Shown piece by piece: positions 1 through 9,380 of a stretch of 25,172 bases of DNA (within the stretch, counting starts at the first letter, position 1; every line of letters starts with the position of its first letter). Under the pieces are notes generated by a model. It made no database searches, had not been told where the DNA came from, and saw only the letters and a program-made list of their open reading frames with translations. The stretch spans positions 1-25,172 of the forward strand of contig VUYT01000068.1 in assembly GCA_008802785.1 (NCBI GenBank), written 5' to 3'. Source of the stretch: Symmetrospora coprosmae. Taxonomy: Eukaryota > Basidiomycota > Cystobasidiomycetes > Symmetrosporaceae. Both the position numbers and the translations under genes were made by a program.

Positions 1-215
1 GCGACCTTTGCCACATACAAAGACTCTACGCTACAAGCCAGCGAACCACCGCAAGACCCGCTTCGTCTACGCACCCTGCCTACTCCTAGTGAGCGTATCG
101 ACGTCTGGGCCTTACAGCGCGGAGCAACGCGTATCGTGCCCTCCTGATGCAGCGAAGCGTGGAAGGACAGAGATCGGGTTCTCGTTGGCTGACATGCAGC
201 AGTCACGGCCGTGTG
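1..215. other. Unassigned left edge
   Basis: This stretch lies downstream of the DcpS stop codon, which is on the minus strand. I see no exon with family resemblance and no repeat. It probably holds the DcpS 3' untranslated region and spacer. Confidence 0.4.
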
Positions 216-1970
216 TCACTCTCCCTGCCAGAGCAGAGGAAACAGATCGTGCTGAAGAAGGCAGCCAACTGTGATGTCAGTGACAGCGGGGGCTAGTACG
301 CAATGCACTCGTCCGCCGCGCTTCCGCACCCGTTCTCCGAGCCCGTACGCGAGCGTCCGCCGGGCGTAATAGCTCTTCCCGCTCGGATGAGGCGGCATCT
401 CGAGCTCTTGCTCCAGGTTGTCAATGATGGTATCTAGCAGGTGCGCTTGTCCGATCGTGGCCTGTATCGTGCCATTCATGAGAGGCGGAAGGAAAGCAGA
501 AAGCTCAATTAATCGTCAAAAGCTTCAGCGTGGAAAGGATCCGGCTCACGCCAGAATAGCCGTGGCATGAAATGTGGACCTGGGAGCGAAAGCGTTGCGT
601 AGACGCAGAGTCAGCCGCGTCTCCAAAGTGAAGGTCGAGAGGAGAAAGGCAAGCCCACGACGTGCACATGAAAGTGATCTGCCATGCGATGGAAATGAGG
701 GGCGGTGGTCGCGCAGGCATGGTCAGTCCAAGACGACATCGAGATGCAGGCACGGGCAACGCACAGAAGCTTGGCTGATAGTGCACAAACATGCGCAGCT
801 CCCCCTTTTTCAAGCCAAAGGCTCGGATAACAGCGGCTTCCGACTGCTGACGAATATTGCGTAGTAGAGGCAGATGCTGGGGCCCGAGGTCTCGGAGCGA
901 TGCGATTGAGCGAGTGTGGACGATGACCGAGCAGTACAACATGGGCGTCGTCTTCCGGTCCCACTTGCTGCAACGCGGAGGCGCTTCCTGTCAGCATTCC
1001 AACAGGCTTGGGACGTTGCAGCTTGTTGATGGCCTCACAGGTCAGGAAGGAGAATGAAGCCCGTCACGGGATCGGTGTCTTCGTAAATGATGGTCTCGCT
1101 TTCCGTCACATGAGCGAGAATGTTGTACACCCTGTGGAACAGAGTCCGCCTGGATTAGCGAAAAGGATTTTCGTGGCATGAGTGCCATTGCCTGGAAGCA
1201 CCATTGCAGCCGGCTGGCGGGCAGCGCGGCGATGTAGGGCTTGACGACCTGCTCATACAGCTCTGGCGTTTCGCGGACCATCCTGTATCCTTGCTGCGTG
1301 TACTTTCGGATCTCCTGTGCGTGTCGAACGGAAGGATCGGCCCCATCAATTCAGTTCGTCCTTGCTATGGGTCTGTTTCTGTTGCTGCGTTGTGGGGGCG
1401 CCGACAGCATGGCTGGCAGCTCACCTTGTCGCTCGCCGGCTGCCTGAGCGTTATTTTCAGATCTGAGCAAGCTCCAGCCGTCAGCTCACTTGTGAGCTTG
1501 TGAGCTGAGGGAAGAATCAGCCAGAGAGGCGACCTCACCTGGTTGCGATTCTGGGGCTGCCACTCCTGCTCCGCTTGTCTGGCTCGCCCTCTTCGCTCCG
1601 CTCCACCCGACAAAGAGGTGATATACGTCGTTCCTGAGCAGCATCTTCGCCTGCGCGAGACTCGCGACAAAGTCTTGCACGGCCTCGCGGTCGATGCTCT
1701 GCCGCTCAATGGTCAGGAGCGCAGGGACATCCTCTCCTGTCCCGCTCTCTGCGCGAGCAAAGGTCCCGAGCAGGACGATAGTACGCGTGAGTGTATCTGC
1801 GCACACACATTGTGAGGAGCGTCAACAATGGTCCAGACACGCAGGCGGACAGAGGGAGCACCTTCGGAGAGGATCCGCGTAAAGGTGAATCTGCGCAGCA
1901 GACTCAGCGAGTCGTCGTTTGTCAGAAGCTCTTGCTGTTCATCGCTGGCCGTCGAAGCAGAGGGCGCCAT
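216..1970 (-). CDS. DCS1: DcpS scavenger mRNA-decapping enzyme (HIT family)
   Basis: This enzyme hydrolyses the m7GpppN cap remnant left after 3'-to-5' mRNA decay. The exons I infer are 1970-1862, 1796-1539, 1462-1425, 1314-1202, 1131-1039, 967-765, 678-659, 579-550, 461-330 and 251-216. They total 1032 nt (343 aa), close to the usual family length. Family landmarks in order are RTIVLLGTF, NDVYHLFVGW, IRKYTQQGYRMVRETPELY, RVYNILAHV, LPDLKWD, HLPLLRNI, LRMFVHYQPSF, the histidine triad HFHVHV (His273, 275, 277; the central one is the expected nucleophile), IGQAHLLD and YYARRTLAYGLGERHDL. The last intron (329-252) is 78 nt and has no stop, so retention would only change the C-terminus. The start at 1970 has a good Kozak context (GCA before ATG, G after). 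Open, codon-biased sequence continues upstream, so a longer N-terminus is possible. Confidence 0.92.
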
Positions 1971-2319
1971 TGCGTTCACTTCGTCCGGCGTTCGCGTCTT
2001 CGGCACCGCCGTGTACTCGGGGTCGTCCGTCGACAAGGGCGCGAGATGCGGTGACGACGCTGGCGAGAACGTTTGCGCTACCTTTCTGCAATGCTGTCAG
2101 CCGACAACGTCAGTCTCGCGTCTGCCTAGGCGATGCGACCTTTTTCGACGAAGATAGTGCGACAGAGCCGAAGAAGCGTTGGAAAGACTTGTCCATCTCA
2201 GAATCCTCAGGCTCTCGGATACGTGTGCAACAACAGCCAAGGATACTGCATACTACCTGCGAATGAACGATAGACTTCTCCTGCGCATGGTCCTTCATTG
2301 ACGCTGCCGCTGCGCCGCT
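1971..2319. other. Spacer between PROPPIN 3' end and DcpS start
   Basis: This 349-nt spacer separates two minus-strand genes. It should hold the PROPPIN terminator and the DcpS promoter. The DcpS frame stays open without an ATG from about 2090 down to 1970 (it would read TFSPASSPHLAPLSTDDPEY) with GC-rich third positions. A GGCTGAC branch-like site and TTGCAG acceptor-like site lie just upstream. An upstream coding exon is therefore possible, but I could not find a convincing donor in phase. Confidence 0.4.
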
Positions 2320-4147
2320 TCACTCCCAGCGCTCAAAACCGTCCTCATCTGTAGCTCCGTCGCCCGCGAGCTGCAGCTTCCTGTACTCGAGCATCCTGCA
2401 CTTCTTGCCGTCCGTCTCGTTATGCTGCGGGGTGGCATTGCGACTTGGCCGCCCTGCATTACCTTTAGCCTGCTTGCCGGAGCCAGTGCCAGTGCCAGTG
2501 CCAGTGCCAGTGCCAGTGCCAGTGCCAGTGCCAGTGCCAGTGCCAGTGCCAGTGCCAAGGGATGGATCTGCATCTGCTGGCCTCGCTGCTGAGGTCGACA
2601 GTCTGAAGTATGCCCCACTCCGCGTAATCACCACGAGCTCGTCCTCCTCGACCTCGACCCCGACGCCTCCCGCAACCCCGTGCTCGGTGCCATTCCCCGA
2701 CATTGATGCCAGACCGCGAGGCACGAACACGCAGGTTGCGACGTCATCCCCGTCGACAGCGTTCTCGCGCCCGTCGCCGTGCAGCACGGACGAGACTGGG
2801 ACGCGCCAATGCATGTCGGACCACTGCGACGAAAAGTAGGCAGGGAGGTACGGCTTGAGCATGCTCAGGCGCTTATCCGGCGCCGGCGCACCCGCACCCG
2901 CACCCGCACCTGCACTCGCATTTGCCGACGCCGAGGCGGAAGCGAAAGCGGAACCGGCGCTTGCCTTGCCTTGCTGTACATGTTCTGACCCGCGCGCCGC
3001 CTTTCCCGTTCCAGAGAGATCTCCGAGATCTCCGACGTCCCACACGTGGATGGTGCCCTTGTCGCTGCTGCACGCGACTTTCCGCCCAGTGTCCGGGTCC
3101 GCAAAGCTCACGGACCAGATGTCGGCCTGGTCCGTCCCGCGCCGGAGCTCGCTGAGCAGCGAGCGGGCTTCGGTCGAGTAGATGCGGAGGAGCGTGCCCT
3201 TTGTCGACGACGTCGCGAGGAGCGCGCCGGTGCGGCTGAGCGTGAGGGTGCGCAGGGGCGACGTGTGGCAGATGAAGATGTGTACAATGGGGTAGCTGCC
3301 GGGCGGCGCGCTCGGCCGTAGAGGCGAGTGCTGGCTGTTCGATGGAGGGGCGGGCGGGAGACGGACAAGCTGCACCTGCCCGGGCTGTCGGCCTGGTATT
3401 GCCAGGAGAGTCGAGCCGGCTGCGGTGGCGAGCGCGGCGAGGCCTGTTTGGAGCGGACATGGACAGGCGTCTATGAGCGATGGTGTCCGCCATGAATGCC
3501 TAGCCTGGACAGTGCGTGCGAAGCTCACCCAGAGGATTGTCGCACGTCTCAAACTCGGTCTTCTCCCTCTGCAGGAAGCTGCCGAGCTCGAGCGTGTCTG
3601 GCTCTCCGTCACTCTTGCGGTAGCCGTCGCTGCCGCCTATGCACAGACGATACAGGACGACCCGCCTGCGATGTACGACTACCAGCAAGTCCTTCCTGCA
3701 TTGCAAGGCCAGGATCGTCTCCCTGAGCTCGAGCTCGAGGACCGTCCGCCGCTGCAGGGCATCCCAGAGGAGGACGCGGTTCTCCGCCGCGCCCGGTGCA
3801 GAGTCCCGATGATGCCGAGGCAGCAGGAAGAACAGACTGGACGGTGCATCGTACGGGATGATGCTCTTGAGCGGTGGAGGCAGGGCAGCGCCTCCAGCTG
3901 CTCGTCGGTGTTGTATCGGTGGCGCGACCAGGGACAGAGGTGCTCGCAGCACTCTCAGAGGGTTCAGCGAGTAAATGGCTGCGTCCACTGCGGAAGAATC
4001 CGACGACGGCGCAGTCGCAGTCGCAGACGCGGACACTGATGCGACGATGGTCTCTGTTGTCCCCGCTGGCGTTGTGCACGCCGTTATTGTGTGGTTGAAG
4101 AGCTGCACGGGCGTCGCGGGGATGATCTGGCTCAGGGGGAGCTGCAT
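2320..4147 (-). CDS. HSV2: PROPPIN WD40 protein, Hsv2/WIPI3-like phosphoinositide binder
   Basis: PROPPINs are seven-bladed beta-propellers that bind PI3P and PI(3,5)P2 on endosomes, vacuole or autophagic membranes. Two exons are inferred: 4147-3529 and 3443-2320 (580 aa). The intron is 85 nt (donor GTGAGC, acceptor AACAG) and joins CDNPLG to LAALATAAG. Family marks are GRQPGQVQLV near residue 225, LATSSTKGTLLRIYST near 282, the lipid-binding LRRG at about 306-309 followed by TDQADIWSVSF, and ACSSDKGTIHVWDV. The blade-6 segment LPAYFSSQWS is also present. LRRG rather than FRRG and the surrounding words favour the Hsv2/WIPI3-4 branch over Atg18. The protein is longer than typical because of an N-terminal Ser/Ala/Thr segment, an Ala/Ser/Gly-rich loop before blade 6, and a Thr-Gly repeat in the last blade before the CRMLEYRKL strand. 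Confidence 0.9.
2482..2556 (+). repeat. Hexanucleotide tandem repeat (GCCAGT)12.5 inside PROPPIN
   Basis: Twelve perfect GCCAGT units plus a partial unit. On the coding (minus) strand they read ACT GGC, giving alternating Thr-Gly in a loop of the last propeller blade. A hexamer unit keeps the frame whatever the copy number, and the uniformity suggests recent slippage expansion. Confidence 0.97.
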
Positions 4148-5226
4148 CCGGCCAGGCAGGGCGATGCGATGGGATGCGACAGTGATGCTCGAAGCTGAGC
4201 GTGCTGTGCCGTGCTATCTCATGGCATCATTGGTGCTATGCCATGCGATTGCAGTAGCAGAAGGCATTGCCTGTTGGCACGACGGAGACCCCGTGTCTAT
4301 ACATGTCTCTTTCGTCCCAACTCGCTCAGAAAAAGGCAACATGCTGCAATCTGTTGCACGCTTGAGACGGGCCATGCATAGCAAAGGATGTAACTGACGA
4401 CTGACGCGTTTGCCATGCTCTGATTGTCCACGCCCGTGGCCGTGAGATGCGACTGATCTGACTGACTCCTCCTCGGGCACAAAGACCTGGGCAAACCTGC
4501 GCAGACGAACGAAGCAGACCCTGGTCTACTGCAAGAGTAGTTGCCTCGGCCGACAACATCTATTATCCTCCCTCGCCGAGCTGTGTGACGGAATGCTCGT
4601 GTCCCTCTGCTCTGAATCCTCGACACAGACAGACTCGCTGATGCGGCCATTATCTGATTTGAGCGGGCGTCTATCTACCAGCTACATGCAAATGCCGCAC
4701 ATTGCGCGGCCACCGAGCGCATACTGACGTTGACACAGACATCATGGCATAGCTCTCTGACCCCCGCTGGTCGTTACCCGTTACACGGGGTACTGCCATA
4801 TACCCCATGGGCATGGCCGTGCTGATCGCAGGTGGATATGGAGGGAACAAGAGCGAGAGCTCGCATCGCATGTGGCCGCCAATTCTCAAATGGATTGCTG
4901 GCATGCATGCACGCCATACCGGTTACCGTACTCGAGGCGTATACTGCCGCCTAGTGCGCGCTCAGGCCCCTTGCCCCTTTACTCGAGTACAGTACCCCGT
5001 ACCTGAATTTGCCACCCCCTATCCTGTGGTCGCGTGCGCTCGGGCCCTTCCCGTCCTTCCCTTCCCGCTCTCGGACCCCATCCCATCCCTCGACCTTGAG
5101 CATTCGCGCCTCTCTCCTTCGCTCCAACCAGTTCCTTATATCGCACATATCGGATGCTGTGAGGGCTGGGCTGGGCTGGGCTGGCTTGAGCCGTCTCCTC
5201 TGCTCTGTCCGACACCGACGGCCGCA
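4148..5226. promoter_or_regulatory. Divergent intergenic region between PROPPIN and the Ser-rich gene
   Basis: No exon with family resemblance is visible in 1.08 kb. It must hold both promoters. Visible signals are a perfect inverted repeat ATGGCAT/ATGCCAT at 4221-4227 and 4238-4244, about 75-100 nt upstream of the PROPPIN start. There is also a 10-bp palindrome TACTCGAGTA at 4980-4989, with a second TACTCGAG near 4928. A TATA-like CTTATATC sits at 5135-5142, about 85 nt before the ATG at 5227, followed by four GGGCT units around 5163-5182. Assigning regulatory roles to these is inference. Confidence 0.5.
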
Positions 5227-8200
5227 ATGCCCTCCGTGCGCGCTTCATCCCCCTCATCTTCCTCCTCCGCATCCTCCCACTCAATCCTCTACATCAACCA
5301 GCTGCTCCCACACCATCAGCAACGAGGTCTACAGTCGCACTCGCACTCGCATTCTACCTCTGGCGGACCTCCCGGACGCCGCTCCACCTCGTCGTCGTCG
5401 AGCACGGGTCGCGCGAACTCCGCCACCACGGCTACGCCAGCAACGGCAACGGCCAACGCGACCGTGCGACGGACGGGCACATCAAACAGCGGCAGCGTCA
5501 GCATTGCCAGCTCGGACGACTTTGAGCACCTCTTGTCGAGGCAGGACACGCTAAAAATGAGCCTCACCCCGAATCGGGTCAGACACGCTGGGATGGTTGC
5601 ACCGTCCACGGGTCGTCCAAGTGCGGACGGCAACGGAAGCGGCAACCGTTACGGAGACTGGGAAGAGGAGGAAGAAGCAGAAGTCGCTGAACGAGAAGAG
5701 GAGGTGCGTGCGAGCACGCTCTGCTGTGCATCGTCCCACTGACAAAACCGTTGGCTGACATGCCATCGACATCATACACAGCCTGCTCGATTCCAGTCCG
5801 CCTCCATGCCGCCCTCCACATCCAGTCGCCCTTACAGGCAGACCGCAACACAGCGCCGCTTTCAACCCCGCTCGGCGCGCCCGACTCGCCAGTCTGACAT
5901 TGACGAAGAGTCGGGCAGCCAAGCCGGCGACGGCGCAGAGGAGCTCGACTCGGAGGACGAGCACCTGCTGGGCCTGCCGCGCGGTGGGAACCGCAATGGC
6001 AGCAGGAACGGCAGTGCTAAGCAGGGACGAGGGAAAGAGTCGCTCATGGACCTCCTCAGCAGTGACCCGCCCTGGGCAACGTTCGAATCTGTACCATCGT
6101 CGGCCCCTGCTGCTGCACCAGGCGGCGCAACGGGCCTGAGCAAGGCAGAAAGGATGATGGGCCTCGCCAATGGATCCGCCGCCTCTGCACCACGCGTCAA
6201 TCGTGCAATGTCCGCCGGCGCAGCCACAAAGACATTCACGCCCATCGCCAATCTCGCCATCCTCGACACGGTCCCTGCCGTCCCGCCGAAGCTGCAGCCG
6301 CCGGCAGGGCAGAACCCCCGCCCGCACACGGGCAGCAGCGAAGCGAGAAGCTTTCTCACCTCGTCCACGAACCCCTTTGACAGTCTGAGCCAGCATGACT
6401 TGCACAGCTTCCCGCTGCCTCCGGCCGGGTCGTCGACGTCGCCCATTGCGAACAGACTGCAGTCGCACAAATCGTCGCCCAACCTGTCGAGCGGGCTGCC
6501 GTCCTTCCCTTCGACTTTGTCCCTCGTCGCGAACGGCAGCACCGCCAGCCTGTCCACAGGCACCGGCCCGCCCCGGCGCAAGCTGGTCGCCAAGGATGAG
6601 CGAGCCCCGCGCGCCGAGCGCCACGACGACCTCCTTGACTTCCTCAACAGCGCTCCTCCACCGTCCTTCTCCTCGCCGACGTCGCTGTGGCCCAACGAGC
6701 CGACGACGCCCACGGCGTCCGTCTCGTCAAAGAGCGGCAGCCGCCCCTCCAAGCTCAAGAGCTTCCTCGGCGGCGGAGGCAGCTCGTCCTTCAGCCGACA
6801 CAAGGCCGGCTCCGTCACTGCTTCCTCGGTCGCCGAAGAATCTGGCTTCACCGTCGACAGCGACACTGTTCCCATTCTGGCGTCCATCTCGTCCTCGTTC
6901 CAGAGGATAGGGTCGGGCCCGCGCTCCCGCCAATCGTCCAGCGAGCAGCAGCAGCAGCAGCAGCCTTATCAACTGCCACACGTTACATTTGATACGCCAG
7001 GCCCGCAGGAGGGCGGAATAGGCGATTTTGGGCAGCTGAGGCGGAAGCTGAGCAAGACGGGCGGAAGGACGGGTTTCAGCTCAGCGCCCACACAGCCCAT
7101 CTCGTCGTCGCACGCTGCACACACTGGTGTGGGATCAGCGGCTCCACCACTCAGCTCCGTACCTCAGCACTCGGCACGCGATGTCCAGCCCCAGCAGCAC
7201 CACAGGGGCGCTTTCGGAGAACCCGCAGCAGCATACAACGGTGCTCCGTCACCTGGGCAGCAGCATCAGCAGCAGCTCACTCCAGACAACTCGAAAGAGG
7301 ACCTTTATGCCCTACTGAGTCGCTCAAACAGCTACATCGCCCAGAGCCACCCGTTACCGTCTGCCTCTCCCGTCCGCAAGGCGAGCATGGCCCCCGTGCC
7401 TCTCGACACGCCTCCCACATCGCCGTACGACAAGCTGCCAATGCAGAGCAGCATTCCAGGACTCGTGCACGACGCCTCCTCTTCTTCAGCCACCAAGCAG
7501 CACCGCCGGACATCGTCGCTCATCAAGCGCAAGCCGAGCCCGCGCATCGAGGACGAGGATCTCGACGCGCTCAACTTCGCCGCGCCCATTGTGACCGCCG
7601 AGCGGAAAGGCTCGACGCCCTCTGCCGGCCCGCTCGAGGTCGCCCAGGAGCAGCGGTACATGCACGCGGGCCGGCCGCTCTCGAACGCCTCGCAGACGCC
7701 CACCCTCTCGGGCTCGTCGTACAAGGGCACGCTGCGCGCGTCCATCGATCGTCATCGCAGCAGAGAGGCGTCGAACGGCTCACTCATGTCGATCGCGTCG
7801 GCGCGCACATCGCCGACCATAGCGAAGGAGGAGGCCATTACCGAGACTATTCCCGCGGGCACGGTGGCCGGGGCCAGCGATAGCAGCGCGGATGGCGCCG
7901 ACTACCCGACACAGGAAGCTTCTGTGTCAGCAGAGCTTGAGCGGGAGCGCGAAGAGATGGAGACCATCCCCACCCCGCTCTATCAGCAGGGCCTGCTCCA
8001 GCGCGCCAATAGCAAGCACCGGCAGCTGGCGCAAGCGCAAGCTCTGGCATTGTCCACGCCCGCGCTCAACTCACCAGCTCGTCCAGTCCTCCCGCGCGTC
8101 CGCAGCTCGGGAGTGTCTAGCAGCGGCGCTCTGTCACCCTCATCCTCCCGCCCTGGCTCAGTCGTCATGCTTCCTTTGTCGCCCTCAGCCCCGCTGCCCG

Positions 8201-8982
8201 GCAGCCACCGCGAGCGCGAGCGCAAACCGGACGTGCACGACATCCTCCTCGCGCTCCGGAACGACATGCTCACCGCGAGCACTGTCACGGACTGCCTTGA
8301 GCTTGTCGACTCGGTCATGTTTGACCTGGCGTACGAGGTCAAGAGCGGCCGGTCGACCATCTACGAGGAGCTTGAGGAAGAGGCAGAGGGATATGCGTAT
8401 GCTGTAGAGGCTGATGCGCCGTCGCATAGCAGGACTCGTATCGTGCGACAGCGGACTTCGACCCACCAGAATCGTGCGTACAATGCGCTCATTGAGCACC
8501 TCATGGCCTCTATGGTGGGACAGCAGCAGCGTCAGCCATACGCGCGCAATTTAACCGCGCATGGCATCCACTCGTCCGGCTCGCAAGAGTCTTCCGTGCC
8601 AGCTACGCCCCGCCAGACCCGCGCTCTCTCGCCTGTCCGTGATAGCCCACCCTCGCTGTCCATCGCCACGGCTCACGACATGCAGAAGACGCCAAGCCTG
8701 GGCTACTACTCGCACCAGTCCGGCTCGGGCGATAGCGACGCTGGCGACTCCAGTCCTGCTGACGCGTACGCGCAGGCGCCGTCGCCGTTCTATACACCGC
8801 TCGCGGCCTCGTTTGTCCCCGACGACTATGCCACCGACGCGCTGCAGGACTTCGCGCAGCCTGGCCCGACGGGCTCGGACGCCAGGAGGAAGGGAAGCGC
8901 AGACGCTGGGCTGGCAGGACTCGGCATCCGGTCGGCGGAAATCAAGAGGATGAGCGATGATCTGGAAGTATTGCATGCATGA
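5227..8982 (+). CDS. Large Ser/Pro-rich protein of unknown function
   Basis: I do not recognise a named family. Two exons are inferred: 5227-5703 and 5782-8982 (1225 aa). The 78-nt intron has donor GTGCGT, branch GGCTGAC and acceptor ACACAG, and it joins EREEE to PARFQSAS in phase 0. Most of the protein looks disordered: Ser-rich runs, a Glu-rich patch before the intron, and six glutamines from CAG at 6946-6963. More ordered-looking words are HLLSRQDTLKMSLTPNRVR near residue 100, and two similar motifs, SLMDLLSSDPPW (about residue 246) and DLLDFLNSAPPPSF (about 441). Another is EDLYALLSRS. A predicted helical block near residues 973-1025 begins DVHDILLALRNDM and is followed by ALIEHLMASM. This layout resembles fungal regulatory or scaffold proteins, but no function is assigned. 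Confidence 0.75.
6946..6963 (+). repeat. (CAG)6 polyglutamine tract
   Basis: Six perfect CAG codons in the Ser-rich gene encode six glutamines inside a low-complexity stretch. It is too short to mean more than local slippage. Confidence 0.9.
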
Positions 8983-9380
8983 ATGCCTTTCTTGCGATCT
9001 TGTACGCTCTGTGCAGCCGTAGAGCAGTCTTGTGTATGACTGTTGTAAGCATGTCTTCCCTTTCGGTGAACAGCACTTTCGACTTCAGCTGCAAAATCTC
9101 ACACGCGGTCGGAAAGCGTTCATTGCATTGCTTGGAAGCAGAGTGTCCATACACATGAGAAGCCAATCACTGGCTGACAAGAGCCTTAGAAAAGTATTTG
9201 CTCTTCTGCTCTCGTCTATCTCCGCTTCCGAGATTGCTCCTCTCATTGCTCCTGTGTATTGCAGCAGGTCTTCTGCTGATGTAATCGTTGCTGTGCCGGA
9301 GCTGTGCTGGCGCGGTCGACCGCGTTCCGATGTGTGCTGTGAATGAGCCGATGGTCTGGCGATCCTTCTCGATTCGCTCT
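8983..9380. other. Convergent 3' spacer
   Basis: Two genes converge on this 398-nt stretch: the Ser-rich gene ends at 8982 and the PHD zinc-finger gene ends at 9381 on the other strand. It should hold both 3' untranslated regions and terminators. No gene or RNA is recognised. Confidence 0.5.

Noticed and set aside
505-997. Two overlapping minus-strand frames at the DcpS triad read as a frameshifted gene
   Set aside because: Good donors and acceptors in matching phase join them as ordinary exons with the exact family motif, so no frameshift is needed.
2405-2839. Plus-strand open frame with a Pro-Val repeat over the hexamer array
   Set aside because: It is antisense to a well-supported PROPPIN exon, and the repeat stays open in several frames because its unit has no stop.
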